Source: Actinoplanes utahensis (GTDB lineage Bacteria; Actinomycetota; Actinomycetes; Mycobacteriales; Micromonosporaceae). Taken from it: DNA of 45,720 nt. A model generated the notes under the pieces. The model did not search any database, was not told the origin of the DNA, and worked only from the letters and a program-made list of their open reading frames with translations. A program made the translations under genes and the position numbers. The DNA lies in assembly GCF_016862455.1 (NCBI RefSeq), contig NZ_BOMZ01000039.1:1-45720 (forward strand), written 5' to 3'. This document shows positions 1-8,301 of this stretch, in pieces; within the stretch, counting starts at the first letter, position 1; every line of letters begins with the position of its first letter.

Positions 1-1140
1 CGGCGCTTGAACCGCCAGCGGATGCGGTGGCCGCGCTCGAACCGCCAGCGGATGCGTTGTCAGGGCTTGAGCTACCAGGGGATGCAGTTGGTCGGCACTG
101 ATCATCCCGGCGTGGAGAAGTTCCAGATCGGGCGGGATCCATGTGGCCGCGTAGGGGAGGACGGGATCACCCGTACCCCCTCGGGTTCCGCGGAGGAGTG
201 TGCCGTGACCGTTCTCGTCCAGCCGGAGGCGCTGCCGGTTTCCGAGGCGGACGGTGACCGGGCCCGCGACCCGGTCGGCTTCCCGGAGGATCGCCGCTTC
301 GGCGATCCATCGATGTACGGCGTAGCCGCTTCCCGCGGTCACCTCGGCAGGCAGCAGTCTCTCCCGCTCGCACGGCTCGGCGAGGAGCCCGGGAGCGCCG
401 GAACGAGTGGGCAGTCCTGAGGCGCCGGGGCCGACGGGCGATTCGGGGGCACCGGACCCGGCGGGTAGCTCAGGGGCACTGAAGCCGGTGGGTACGTCGG
501 GGGCGCCGAAGCCGGTGGGTATGTCGGGGGCGCCGAAACCGACGGGCAGCTCGGGGGCGCCGAAGCCGGTGGATGGGTCGGGGTGTCCGGAGACGGTGAG
601 CAGATCGAGGGCCCCGGAGCGGGTGAGCAGGTCGGGGGCGCGGTCGGCGGCCCACAGGTGGGGATGGAGGTCGAGGCGGAAGCGGCGGTCGGGCCGAGGG
701 CGGGGGTGCGGGCCGCCGGGTCCGGCGGTGGGGTCCCACAGGGCGAGGCTGATGCGCTGGCCGGCGTCGGCCCAGCCCGGGGCGGTTCGGGCGACCAGGT
801 GCACGTCGCCGGCCGGGTGGGGGTAGCGGGTCAGTGAGATGGTCAGGCCCGGCCGGAGCAGGCCGTTCGGAATGGTGCGGGGCAGGTGCCATCGCAGCAG
901 GTCGGGGGCGAGACGGCGGAGGTCGGTGCGGATCAGCGCCGCGAGATCACGGCCGCGGGTTCGGGCCACCGTACGCAGATCGAGGTCCACGTCGATGTGG
1001 GCGGCGGCGCACGCTGCGGCCCAGTCGCCGGCGAGGCGGCGCGCGGTGGCGGTGTGGATCATCGAGGGCGGCACGGCGAACTCGCGCACGCGCCGCCAGT
1101 GGAGAAGACGGGTCCGCCCGTCCGCGTCGGGGGAGCGCAT
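1..1140 (-). CDS. Uncharacterised actinobacterial protein, truncated by the window edge
   Basis: An open frame of 380 codons runs leftward from an ATG at 1140 to the window edge with no stop, so the C-terminus is missing. The N-terminus (about residues 1-180) begins MRSPDADGRTRLLHWRRV and contains REFAVPPSMIHTATARRL. From memory this resembles an unnamed family common in actinomycetes, often near MoxR ATPase and VWA-domain genes; that context cannot be seen here. Residues about 190-250 are a Pro/Gly linker of about seven nonamers of the type GFGAPELPV. The visible C-terminal part resumes globular sequence (YAVHRWIAEAAILREADRV). Near the edge a 10-residue unit HPLAV is repeated. No transmembrane segment is evident. 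Function unknown. Confidence 0.75.
   Translation of the reverse strand, partial: MRSPDADGRTRLLHWRRVREFAVPPSMIHTATARRLAGDWAAACAAAHIDVDLDLRTVARTRGRDLAALIRTDLRRLAPDLLRWHLPRTIPNGLLRPGLTISLTRYPHPAGDVHLVARTAPGWADAGQRISLALWDPTAGPGGPHPRPRPDRRFRLDLHPHLWAADRAPDLLTRSGALDLLTVSGHPDPSTGFGAPELPVGFGAPDIPTGFGAPDVPTGFSAPELPAGSGAPESPVGPGASGLPTRSGAPGLLAEPCERERLLPAEVTAGSGYAVHRWIAEAAILREADRVAGPVTVRLGNRQRLRLDENGHGTLLRGTRGGTGDPVLPYAATWIPPDLELLHAGMISADQLHPLVAQALTTHPLAVRARPPHPLAVQAP
9..56. repeat. 18-bp direct repeat, 30-bp period
   Basis: GAACCGCCAGCGGATGCG occurs at 9-26 and 39-56, a period of exactly 30 bases (10 codons). It lies in frame in the truncated minus-strand gene and encodes HPLAV-containing units. More copies may lie outside the window. 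Confidence 0.8.
390..573 (-). repeat. In-frame 27-bp repeats encoding GFGAP-type nonamers
   Basis: About seven degenerate 27-base units, in frame in the leftward gene, encode GFGAPELPV, GFGAPDIPT, GFGAPDVPT, GFSAPELPA, GSGAPESPV, GPGASGLPT and RSGAPG. The central copies are most alike, as expected for slippage or unequal recombination. The product would be a flexible Pro/Gly linker between two globular parts. Confidence 0.75.
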
Positions 1141-1204
1141 CAGCACTCACCTTGCGCGGACGTGACCCCCGATCCGTGTTCGAAGGTGTTCATCGCCGGG
1201 CAGC

Positions 1205-1693
1205 CTACCGCCCGTTCTCGAATCTGTCAGCGGGGAATCCGTCGGCGGCTTCGGCGGAGAGCGGCTGGGCCAGCGCGATGATGATGCCTTCGGGGCCGCG
1301 GAGGTAGCAGAGCCGGAAGGTGTCCTCGTAGTCGGCGATCTCGCCGACGAGTTCGGCGCCGTGGGCGCGCAGCCGGGTGACGGTGTCGTCGAGGTCGTCG
1401 ACGGCGAACATGAGGCGCCGGATCCCGATCGTGTTGGCGGGGGCGCCGGCCGGGCCGGCGCTGACGGCGGGCGGGGCGAGGAACCTGGTGAGCTCGAGCC
1501 GGCTGTGCCCGTCGGGGGTGCGCATCATGGCGATCTCGACCCGGATGCCGTCGAGGCCGACGACCCGGTCCACCCAGGGGGCCTGGACCGGCATCCGGCC
1601 TTCGAGCTCCATGCCGAGTTCGGTGAAGAGGGCGACGGCGGCGTCGAGGTCTTCGAGGACGATGCCGACGTGGTCCATCCGCTGAAGTGCCAT
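1205..1693 (-). CDS. VOC-family (glyoxalase/bleomycin-resistance fold) protein
   Basis: 162 residues made of two beta-alpha-beta-beta-beta modules typical of the vicinal-oxygen-chelate superfamily. The first begins MDHVGIVLEDLDAAVALFTE and the second IGIRRLMFAVDDLDDTVTRL. Candidate metal ligands are the His in DHVGI and the Glu in SRLELTRF; the second module lacks the His of the repeated H-x-x motif (MFAVDDL). Members include methylmalonyl-CoA epimerases, dioxygenases and resistance proteins, and the sequence does not tell which applies. It lies 64 bases upstream of the truncated minus-strand gene, so co-transcription is possible. Confidence 0.85.
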   Translation of the reverse strand: MALQRMDHVGIVLEDLDAAVALFTELGMELEGRMPVQAPWVDRVVGLDGIRVEIAMMRTPDGHSRLELTRFLAPPAVSAGPAGAPANTIGIRRLMFAVDDLDDTVTRLRAHGAELVGEIADYEDTFRLCYLRGPEGIIIALAQPLSAEAADGFPADRFENGR

Positions 1694-2231
1694 GCCCCGA
1701 GGATCGCACGGCGCCGGGTCGCCCGTACGGATGAAAGATAATCCTTTTCGGACCTTTGAGGGATCTTCAGTTTCGGGACTGATCTTGATTTGCGGTATGA
1801 CGGTGCGGTCGTGGAGAGGGATTCATTATCACCTTCGAGTGATCGGAATGGCGATAATCGATCATTTTGTTGTACCTTTGGTCCAGAAAAAGCAGGACAT
1901 CGCCTAGGTTTCCGGTGGGTAAATGATCCATGTCCTGGTCATTTCGGCCGCCCGTTTCGTTGATCCGGTACATCCGACTCGTTCGATCGGCTACGGCTAG
2001 GTGCGCAGAGTGCTCCGGGCCGTTACGTTAAGTACGTGTCCGATGGTGATCGCCATTGGCACGGATCGGTATTGAGCTGGGGGGACGACCGTTTTCCCGG
2101 ATCAAGGGAAGATCTGTCGACCCGGGGTCCTCCGAATGGACACGGGGCGATAGAAAGGTATGTGCATCAGCGTTCCTGACGGGGGCGGCGAGCCGGCAGG
2201 CGCCGGGGCGTCCATCGACGAGGGTGGTGTG
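1694..2231. promoter_or_regulatory. AT-richer intergenic region between divergent genes
   Basis: Over 500 bases separate the VOC gene (-) from the LuxR-type regulator (+). About 1730-2060 is clearly less GC-rich than its surroundings. Short ORFs here lack coding-like codon use. The region should hold promoters for both genes. I find no convincing riboswitch, tRNA or long palindrome. Confidence 0.45.
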
Positions 2232-2837
2232 ATGATCCGGGTCGTTGTGGTGAGAGACGAGGGATATTTCGGTGTCCCGGTGCGGGCCTTTCTCGAGACC
2301 GAACCGGACATGCACTACGTCGACACCCTGCCGATCAGTGGCGACCTGGCCCCACGTGCCGCCCAGTTGTGGCCCGCCGTCGTCGTGATCGACACGGAGT
2401 ACATGGTGAGTCAGGTCCTGCCGATCGCCGACGAGCTGCACACCGCGATCCCGTCCTGCTCGATGCTGCTGCTCTGCGACCCGTCCAAACGCGGCATGCT
2501 CCCGCCCCGCCGGTGGAACGGCGGGCTCAACTTCCTGGTCAAGGGCTCGCCGCCGACCGTGCTGGCGGACGCGGTGCGGCGCCTGGCCCGGGGCGAGCGG
2601 GTGGTGTCGCCGATGCTGCAGGCCGCCTCGCTCAACACCGACCGCGGTCTGAGCACCCGCGAGCTGGAGGTGCTGGGCCTGGCCGCGGAGGGCGACTCGG
2701 TGAAGGAGATCGCCGGGCGGCTCTATCTCTCCGGCGGCACGGTCCGCAACTACCTCTCCGCCATCATCTCCAAGACCGGCGCCCGCAACCGCCTCGACGC
2801 GATCAGGATCGCTCGCAAGGAAGGCTGGCTGCGCTAG
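2232..2837 (+). CDS. Orphan NarL/DesR-type response regulator (LuxR HTH)
   Basis: 201 residues from ATG 2232, preceded by GAGGGTGG. An upstream in-frame start at 2160 would add a disordered Gly-rich stretch and is less likely. Residues 1-120 have the receiver fold: candidate phospho-Asp in VVVIDTEY and the conserved Lys in FLVKGSP. The N-terminal acidic pair is reduced (VVVVRDEG) and the switch Thr/Ser is replaced around LLLCDPS. Residues about 137-198 are a LuxR/GerE helix-turn-helix (LSTRELEVLGLAAEG, GGTVRNYLSAIISKTGARNR), closest in style to DesR. No histidine kinase is adjacent. It may respond to a distant kinase or work without phosphorylation. Confidence 0.85.
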   Translation: MIRVVVVRDEGYFGVPVRAFLETEPDMHYVDTLPISGDLAPRAAQLWPAVVVIDTEYMVSQVLPIADELHTAIPSCSMLLLCDPSKRGMLPPRRWNGGLNFLVKGSPPTVLADAVRRLARGERVVSPMLQAASLNTDRGLSTRELEVLGLAAEGDSVKEIAGRLYLSGGTVRNYLSAIISKTGARNRLDAIRIARKEGWLR

Positions 2838-2858
2838 ATCGCCCGCAAGGAAGGCCGG
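2807..2858 (+). repeat. 22-bp direct repeat across the regulator stop codon
   Basis: GATCGCTCGCAAGGAAGGCTGG at 2807-2828 recurs at 2837-2858 with two changes, 30 bases later. The first copy encodes the last residues of the LuxR-type regulator. The second begins at the final base of its TAG stop, so the gene end has been tandemly duplicated. Confidence 0.8.
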
Positions 2859-2915
2859 GGCCGGCCGGTGGGAACGGGAAAGGCGTGCGGAGCCGACCGG
2901 GTAGCGTAGGAACGG

Positions 2916-3497
2916 ATGCCAACCCATCACCTCGACATCCCGGCCCTGCCCGTTCTGGTGCCGCTGGGCGTCGCCCTGATGATCTTCTCGGCGTGGTTCC
3001 TGCGCCGCCGGGGGCTGCTGACGCCGGGCCGGCTCGCGGTGGCCTGGTTCGCCGGGTGGTACGCGGTGGCCGTGATCGGCGCGACGATGCTGCCGATGCG
3101 GCTGTCCTGGGGGCCGGGCACCGGCGACCCCGACCTCTACCGGATCCTCTGGGTGCCGATCGTCGACATGCGCCGCCGCGACTTCGTGCTCAACACGATG
3201 ATGACGCTGCCGCTGGGCGCGGTGCTGCACATGGTGTTCGGGGTGCGCGCGGTGCGGCACGTGGTGGGCATCGGCTTCCTGATCAGTTTCGTCATCGAGC
3301 TGAGCCAGCTGACCCTGCTGCTCACCCTGCACGGGCAGCGCTGGGCGGACGTGCACGACGTGCTGTCCAACACGCTCGGCGCCTGGCTCGGCTATCTGGC
3401 GTTCCGCTGGATCACGCGTTCCGGACGCTGGAGCCGGGTAGTGGAAAGCTGCTCTTTCGCCCGAAGCGCCCGCGGTACGCCAGCAGTGGCGCGATGA
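2916..3497 (+). CDS. VanZ-like membrane protein
   Basis: 193 residues with about four or five hydrophobic segments and the VanZ-family signatures DFVLNTMMTLPLGAVL (about residues 88-103) and ELSQLT followed by a DVLSNTLGAWLGY motif (about 130-160). VanZ-family proteins are small integral membrane proteins named for teicoplanin resistance; most have unknown roles in envelope biology. The start at 2916 follows GTAGGAACGG. The last 86 bases overlap, tail to tail, the end of the glycosyltransferase on the other strand. The Arg/Ser-rich C-terminus after the last membrane segment lies in that overlap and may be a recent extension. Confidence 0.85.
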   Translation: MPTHHLDIPALPVLVPLGVALMIFSAWFLRRRGLLTPGRLAVAWFAGWYAVAVIGATMLPMRLSWGPGTGDPDLYRILWVPIVDMRRRDFVLNTMMTLPLGAVLHMVFGVRAVRHVVGIGFLISFVIELSQLTLLLTLHGQRWADVHDVLSNTLGAWLGYLAFRWITRSGRWSRVVESCSFARSARGTPAVAR

Positions 3498-4590
3498 CCC
3501 GGCGCCGTCCGGGCCGGGCCGAGATCCGCTGATAGAGGTCGCCCACCGCGGCGGCGAGATGGTCGGCGTCGTACCGTACCCCCGCTGATCGCGACGGCAA
3601 CCGTGCGCCGCGCCGCTCGCCGAGGCACAGCACCTCCGCGCGCAGCGCCCGGGGCAGCGACTCGCGGTCCGCCGAGAGCCGGAACGTGCCGCGGACCGGG
3701 ACGCGGGCGGCGGCACGCTCCTCCAGCGGCGGGCAGGAGCCGTAGACGGCGGGCAGCCCGGCAGCCAGCGCCTCCAGGGTGGCGAGTCCGAAATTGGTCG
3801 TGTCCGGCGAGGCGAAGACGTCCATCGCGCAGAGCATCTCGCGCGGGTGGGCGACGGTTCCGGCGAACAGCACCCGGTCGGCGACGCCCTCGATGATCGC
3901 CAGCCGTTCCAGGGCGGCGCGGGCCGGGCCGTCACCGACCAGCAGCAGCACCGCCTCCGGCACCTCGGTGACCGCCCGGATCAGCAGGTCGAACCGTTTG
4001 TCGGGGTCGAGCCGGCCGACGCCGCCGATCAGCGGCACGCCCGGTTCGACGCCGAGCCGGGCGCGGGCGGCGGCCCGCAGCCCCGCGTCGAACCGGAACT
4101 CGCGCGGGTCGATCGCCTTGGGGATCACGGTGATCCGCCGGTCCGGCACGCCCCACGCGCGCAGCCGGCCGGCGACCGCCGGGGACGGCGCGATGGTGAC
4201 CTGGCCGAGGCGTTCCGCGGCCAGGTAGAGGGCGCGGACGCCGCGGGACACCCGGCGGCCCTCGACGACCTCGGTGCCGAGCTGGTGTTCGGTGGCGACG
4301 ATGTTCGGCACCCCGGCCAGGCGGGCGGCGATGCGGCCCTGCACGCAGGCCCGGTACTGGTGGGTGTGCACCAGGTCGTAACGGCCGGAGCGCATCAGCT
4401 GCCGCAGCCGCAGGATCGCGGCCGGGTCGCGGTCGCCGGCGCTGGCGACGTGGTGCACCCGGGCGCCGGCCAGGTCGCCGCCGGCCAGCGTGACGATCTC
4501 GTTCTCGTACGGCAGCCGGCGCACCAGCAATCGCAATTGGTGACCGGCCCCACCCGGCTCCAGCGTGCCGATCACATGCAGCACCCGCAT
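3412..4590 (-). CDS. Family 4 glycosyltransferase (GT-B fold)
   Basis: 392 residues. The N-terminal Rossmann domain has VIGTLEPGGAGHQLRLL (about 6-22) with the nucleotide-sugar loop GGAG. The linker region has the typical VIPKAIDPREF. The C-terminal domain has GGVGRLDPDKRFDLLIRA, LLVGDGP and the acidic E-x7-E-like motif around FGLATLEALAAGLP. Such enzymes transfer a sugar to a lipid-linked acceptor on the cytoplasmic face. The gene is divergent from the dehydratase gene and shares its promoter region, so it probably adds one sugar of the polymer repeat unit. The substrate cannot be predicted. Confidence 0.9.
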   Translation of the reverse strand: MRVLHVIGTLEPGGAGHQLRLLVRRLPYENEIVTLAGGDLAGARVHHVASAGDRDPAAILRLRQLMRSGRYDLVHTHQYRACVQGRIAARLAGVPNIVATEHQLGTEVVEGRRVSRGVRALYLAAERLGQVTIAPSPAVAGRLRAWGVPDRRITVIPKAIDPREFRFDAGLRAAARARLGVEPGVPLIGGVGRLDPDKRFDLLIRAVTEVPEAVLLLVGDGPARAALERLAIIEGVADRVLFAGTVAHPREMLCAMDVFASPDTTNFGLATLEALAAGLPAVYGSCPPLEERAAARVPVRGTFRLSADRESLPRALRAEVLCLGERRGARLPSRSAGVRYDADHLAAAVGDLYQRISARPGRRRVIAPLLAYRGRFGRKSSFPLPGSSVRNA

Positions 4591-4693
4591 CTGTTGTCCC
4601 CCGGTCGCATTCTCGACAGAACGCTTGCCTCATCCGCCGTAAAGACGCTGCCGGAATTCCGGCCGTAACGGAAGTTGCAGATGTCACGCCTAA

Positions 4694-4710
4694 GGTGAGA
4701 GCTTCTCACC
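4694..4710. promoter_or_regulatory. Inverted repeat GGTGAGA-N3-TCTCACC (candidate operator 1)
   Basis: A perfect 7-bp inverted repeat with a 3-base centre, 104 bases upstream of the glycosyltransferase ATG. The core TGAGA-N3-TCTCA recurs at 4810-4822, which supports a protein-binding site rather than chance. Confidence 0.55.
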
Positions 4711-4809
4711 GTCAATATGACATGCTCCGCCGAATGGCCATCCGGGCGGGCCCGAAAGTATCTGACGGAAATGCCGATCAAGGCCCTGTCCTCAAGAGAA
4801 CGCCGAAAA

Positions 4810-4822
4810 TGAGATGTTCTCA
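4810..4822. promoter_or_regulatory. Inverted repeat TGAGA-N3-TCTCA (candidate operator 2)
   Basis: The same half-sites as at 4694-4710, 8 bases before the 15-base sequence shared with the second polysaccharide operon. Both candidate operators lie in the divergent promoter region. Confidence 0.5.
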
Positions 4823-4830
4823 CGTAGCCC

Positions 4831-4845
4831 ATGACAATTGCTACT
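4831..4845 (+). promoter_or_regulatory. 15-base element ATGACAATTGCTACT, copy 1
   Basis: An exact match to the minus-strand sequence at 34855-34841. Here it points toward the dehydratase, 176 bases before its ATG. The sequence is AT-rich for this genome. It may be a regulator site or part of a promoter. Confidence 0.5.
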
Positions 4846-5021
4846 GTGAAGCTCCCTTCCCGGCTGCAACTCTAATTTTGCGAAAGGCCGACGGGGCCGT
4901 TGCGCAGACGAGTCGCAGCCGCATTTCACTGTCCGGAAATGTATTTGGCGGGCGCTCGTTTTTTCCTTGTCTCGAGGAGGATCCGCGGCCGGCCGCGCCG
5001 GCATCGTACGAGGGGGATTCC

Positions 5022-6974
5022 ATGCAGGTACGGCGACGAGCGTCCGGCGGCACCACCGCCGACGCGACTCCCGGCGACTGGCGCGGCCCGGGACGGCACC
5101 CGGTTCCGTGGTACCGCCGGGCCCTGCCCGGCCGCGCCGCACGTGCGGCCACCGACGCGCTGGCGCTCGCCAGCGCGCTGCTGATAGCGACGTTGCTGCG
5201 CCATGACGGCGACGTCGGCCACATCGACTTCCTCGGCCTGGTGACGCTCGCCGCGTTCGCCGCGATCGTGCACACCGTGGCCGGCATCCATTTCGGCCTC
5301 TACACCGGCCGCTGGTCGTACGGCTGTTTCGAGGAGATCGCGGCGCTGGTGAAGACCGCCGCGGTCACCACCGGCGTGGTGTTCGTCCTGGACAGTCTGT
5401 TGTACCTGACACCCCGTTCGGCGGTCATCGGCGCCGGGCTGATCGCGCTGGTGTTCACCGCCGGTGTCCGCTACACCGTGCGGTTCCTGCAGGACAGCCG
5501 GCTGCGGCCGTCGCCGGAACACGGGACCCGGGTCGTCGTGATGGGCGCGGGGGAGGGCGCCACCCAGGTCATCCGGGCGATGCTGCGCAGCCCCCGCAGC
5601 CCGTACGTCCCGGTCGCCCTGCTCGACGACGATCCGGCCAAGCGCACCTTCCGGGTGATGGGCGTCCCGGTGCGCGGCACCCGCGCCGACATGGCCGACG
5701 TGGTCCGCCGGTTCAACGCCGAGGCGGTGGTCATCGCGATCCCGAGCGCCAGCGCCGACCTGATCCGGGCGCTGACCGAACTGGCCCAGCCGCTCAACGT
5801 CGACCTCAAGGTCGTCCCGCCGGTGGTGGAGCTGTTCGGGCGTACCGTCCGGGTCGAGGACATCCGCCCGGTCAGTCACGAGGATCTCCTCGGCCGCCGT
5901 GAGGTCGGCATCGACCTGGCCGCCGTCGCCGGATACCTCGAAGGCCGCCGGGTGCTGGTCACCGGCGCCGGCGGCTCGATCGGCTCGGAGCTGTGCCGGC
6001 AGCTGGCCCGGTTCCACCCGGCCACCCTGGTGATGCTGGACCGCGACGAGTCCGGCCTGCACGCGGTGCAGCTGTCCATCGACGGCCGCGGCCAGCTCGA
6101 CGACCGCAACCTGGTCGTCGCCGACATCCGCGACCAGCAGCGCCTCGACGAGGTGTTCGCCGAGCACAAGCCGCAGGTGGTCTTCCACGCCGCGGCCCTC
6201 AAGCACCTGCCGCTGCTGGAGATGCACCCGTCCGAGGCGCTCAAGACCAACATCATCGGCACGTACCAGATCCTGCAGACCGCGATCCGGCACAACGTCG
6301 ACCGGCTCGTCAACATCTCCACCGACAAGGCCGCCGACCCGTGCAGCGTCCTCGGGTACTCCAAGCGGATCACCGAGCGGCTCACCGCGGCCGCCGACGC
6401 CACCGCGTCCGGCACCTACTGCAGCGTCCGGTTCGGCAACGTGCTCGGTTCCCGCGGCTCGGTGCTCACCGCGTTCGCCGCCCAGGTCGAGGCCGGCGGC
6501 CCGATCACCGTCACCCACCCGGACGTCACCCGCTACTTCATGACCGTGCAGGAGGCGGTCCGGCTGGTCATCCAGGCCGGCGCGCTGGAGAGCGAGGGCG
6601 AGGTGCTGGTCCTCGACATGGGCGAGCCGGTCCGGATCGCCGACGTCGCCAAGCGGATCGCCGACGCCGCCGAACAGCACATCCAGATCGTCTACACCGG
6701 ACTGCGGCCGGCCGAGAAGCTGGCCGAGGTGCTGCTCGGCCCGGACGAGCCGGACCACCGGCCGAACCACCCCCTGATCTCGCAGGCGCCGGTGCCGCCG
6801 CTGGACGGGGCGGTCCTCTCGCTGCTCGACGCGTCGGCGCCCGGCGAGGACCTGATCGCGGTGCTGCGCTGGCTCGCCGAGAGCCCGGCCCTGTCCAAGA
6901 CCCCGCACGCGGTCGTCACCACCAAACAGCGCCGTCCCGAATCGGCCGCCGTCCCGCCGGGCCGGCGCTCGTGA
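5022..6974 (+). CDS. Membrane-bound nucleotide-sugar 4,6-dehydratase (WbpM/CapD family)
   Basis: 650 residues from ATG 5022 (AGGGGG 6 bases upstream). Residues about 40-165 contain four hydrophobic segments. Then come a first Rossmann-like domain (VVVMGAGEGATQVI) and a second, catalytic SDR domain with VTGAGGSIGSELCRQL and NISTDKAADPCSVLGYSKR. In large WbpM-type enzymes the usual catalytic Tyr position is Met or Leu; here it is Leu (the L of VLGYSK). The family converts UDP-GlcNAc to UDP-2-acetamido-2,6-dideoxy-4-hexulose. The product is a natural substrate for the DegT aminotransferase in the second cluster (32882-33985). The frame stays open for 327 bases upstream, but that stretch is AT-rich and carries regulatory motifs. 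Confidence 0.9.
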   Translation: MQVRRRASGGTTADATPGDWRGPGRHPVPWYRRALPGRAARAATDALALASALLIATLLRHDGDVGHIDFLGLVTLAAFAAIVHTVAGIHFGLYTGRWSYGCFEEIAALVKTAAVTTGVVFVLDSLLYLTPRSAVIGAGLIALVFTAGVRYTVRFLQDSRLRPSPEHGTRVVVMGAGEGATQVIRAMLRSPRSPYVPVALLDDDPAKRTFRVMGVPVRGTRADMADVVRRFNAEAVVIAIPSASADLIRALTELAQPLNVDLKVVPPVVELFGRTVRVEDIRPVSHEDLLGRREVGIDLAAVAGYLEGRRVLVTGAGGSIGSELCRQLARFHPATLVMLDRDESGLHAVQLSIDGRGQLDDRNLVVADIRDQQRLDEVFAEHKPQVVFHAAALKHLPLLEMHPSEALKTNIIGTYQILQTAIRHNVDRLVNISTDKAADPCSVLGYSKRITERLTAAADATASGTYCSVRFGNVLGSRGSVLTAFAAQVEAGGPITVTHPDVTRYFMTVQEAVRLVIQAGALESEGEVLVLDMGEPVRIADVAKRIADAAEQHIQIVYTGLRPAEKLAEVLLGPDEPDHRPNHPLISQAPVPPLDGAVLSLLDASAPGEDLIAVLRWLAESPALSKTPHAVVTTKQRRPESAAVPPGRRS

Positions 6975-7030
6975 ACCGCCGCCGGTTCAAGAAGACCCGA
7001 ACGCTCGAACACCCTGAGGAGAACACGCTC

Positions 7031-8287
7031 ATGCGGGTCGTCATCGCCGGTCAGGGCTACGTGGGGCTGCCGCTCGCGGTCCGCGCCGCCGAGGTCGGGC
7101 ACACGGTCGTCGGCTTCGACGTCGACGACGACCGGATCAAACGGCTCGCCGCCGGGGAGTCCTACGTCGACGACGTCTCCTCCGCCGACCTGCAGCGGGT
7201 CCTCGCCACCGGCTCGTTCCATCCCTCGTCCGACCCGCGGTCCTGTGCCGGTTTCGACGTGGCGGTGATCGCGGTGCCGACCCCGCTGCGCGAAGGCAGC
7301 CCGGACCTCTCCTACATCGAGGACTCGGCCCGCACCCTGGCCCGGTACCTGCGGCCGGGCGCGACCGTCGCCCTGGAGTCCACCACCTATCCCGGAACCA
7401 CCACCGAACTGGTCGCGCCGCTGCTGGAGGAGGGTTCCGGCCTGATCGCCGGAGTCGACTTCCACCTCGGGTACAGCCCGGAGCGCATCGACCCGGGCAA
7501 CCGGGAGTTCAGCCTCGTCACCACGCCGAAGGTGGTGTCCGGCATGAACCCGGCCTCGCTGGCCATGGTCCAGGCGTTCTACGCGTCGGTGGTCGAGCGG
7601 ACCGTGCCGGTCTCCGACCCCAAGGTCGCCGAGCTGGCCAAACTGCTCGAGAACACGTTCCGGCACGTCAACATCGCGCTCGTCAACGAACTCGCGGTGT
7701 ACGCCCACGAGCTCGGCATCGACGTCTGGGAGGCGATCGACGCCGCCAGCAGCAAACCGTTCGGCTTCATGCGGTTCGTGCCCGGCCCCGGCGTCGGCGG
7801 GCACTGCCTGCCGATCGACCCGTCGTACCTGTCCTGGCGGGTGCAGCGGACCCTCGGCCAGAGCTTCCGCTTCGTCGAGCTGGCCAACGACATCAACAAC
7901 CACATGCCCGACTACGTGGTACGCCGGCTCGTCGCCGCGCTGAACGAACGGCGCAAAGCGGTCAACGGGTCGACGATCCTGCTGCTCGGCCTCGCCTACA
8001 AGAAGAACAGCGGCGACGCCCGGGAGTCGCCGGCCCGCCGGGTCGCGGCGTTGCTGCTGGACATGGGCGCGACGGTCCGGGCCGCCGACCCGCACGTGGT
8101 CGAGGACGCCCACGTCGACCGCCGGGTGGAACGGGTCCAGCTCACCGCCGAGCAGGCCGCCGACGCCGACGCCGTGGTGCTGCTCGCCGATCACGAGGCG
8201 TTCGACCTCGACCTGGTCCTGCAGCACGCCCCGTACGTGCTGGACACCCGGCACCGCCTCACCGGCGGATCCGTCGAGTGCCTGTAA
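7031..8287 (+). CDS. UDP-sugar 6-dehydrogenase (WecC/WbpA/TviB type)
   Basis: 418 residues from ATG 7031, preceded by GAGGAG. N-terminal NAD-binding motif VVIAGQGYVGLPLAVRAAE. The catalytic Cys lies in GPGVGGHCLPIDP, and the central domain has PERIDPGN and LENTFRHVNIALVNE. The C-terminal UDP-binding domain has LLGLAYKKNSGDARESPA. The family oxidises C6 of UDP-GlcNAc, UDP-ManNAc or UDP-Glc to the uronic acid using two NAD+; the motif pattern fits the N-acetylhexosamine branch better than Ugd, but this is not certain. It lies 56 bases after the dehydratase, in the same operon, and implies an acidic residue in the polymer. Confidence 0.9.
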   Translation: MRVVIAGQGYVGLPLAVRAAEVGHTVVGFDVDDDRIKRLAAGESYVDDVSSADLQRVLATGSFHPSSDPRSCAGFDVAVIAVPTPLREGSPDLSYIEDSARTLARYLRPGATVALESTTYPGTTTELVAPLLEEGSGLIAGVDFHLGYSPERIDPGNREFSLVTTPKVVSGMNPASLAMVQAFYASVVERTVPVSDPKVAELAKLLENTFRHVNIALVNELAVYAHELGIDVWEAIDAASSKPFGFMRFVPGPGVGGHCLPIDPSYLSWRVQRTLGQSFRFVELANDINNHMPDYVVRRLVAALNERRKAVNGSTILLLGLAYKKNSGDARESPARRVAALLLDMGATVRAADPHVVEDAHVDRRVERVQLTAEQAADADAVVLLADHEAFDLDLVLQHAPYVLDTRHRLTGGSVECL

Positions 8288-8301
8288 GAGAAGAGGTAAC
8301 C

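Larger units (their letters stand above)
4591..5021. promoter_or_regulatory. Divergent promoter region of the first polysaccharide cluster
   Basis: A 431-base gap, AT-richer than its flanks, between the glycosyltransferase (-) and the dehydratase (+). It holds two copies of an inverted repeat with half-sites TGAGA/TCTCA and a 15-base sequence also found before the second polysaccharide operon. AGGGGG at 5011-5015 is the likely ribosome-binding site for ATG 5022. Confidence 0.6.

Noticed and set aside
1730..2100. A riboswitch before the LuxR-type regulator
   Set aside because: The region is AT-richer, but I could not fold a known riboswitch core from it, and a response regulator is not a typical riboswitch target.
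4695..5021. The dehydratase starting at 4695 with 109 extra residues
   Set aside because: The extension is AT-rich, contains the operator-like palindromes and the shared 15-base element, and shows no coding bias. ATG 5022 has a proper ribosome-binding site.
4926..6908. A minus-strand open frame of 660 codons opposite the dehydratase
   Set aside because: The plus-strand product has membrane helices and two Rossmann motifs. The antisense product is low-complexity and lacks any motif.
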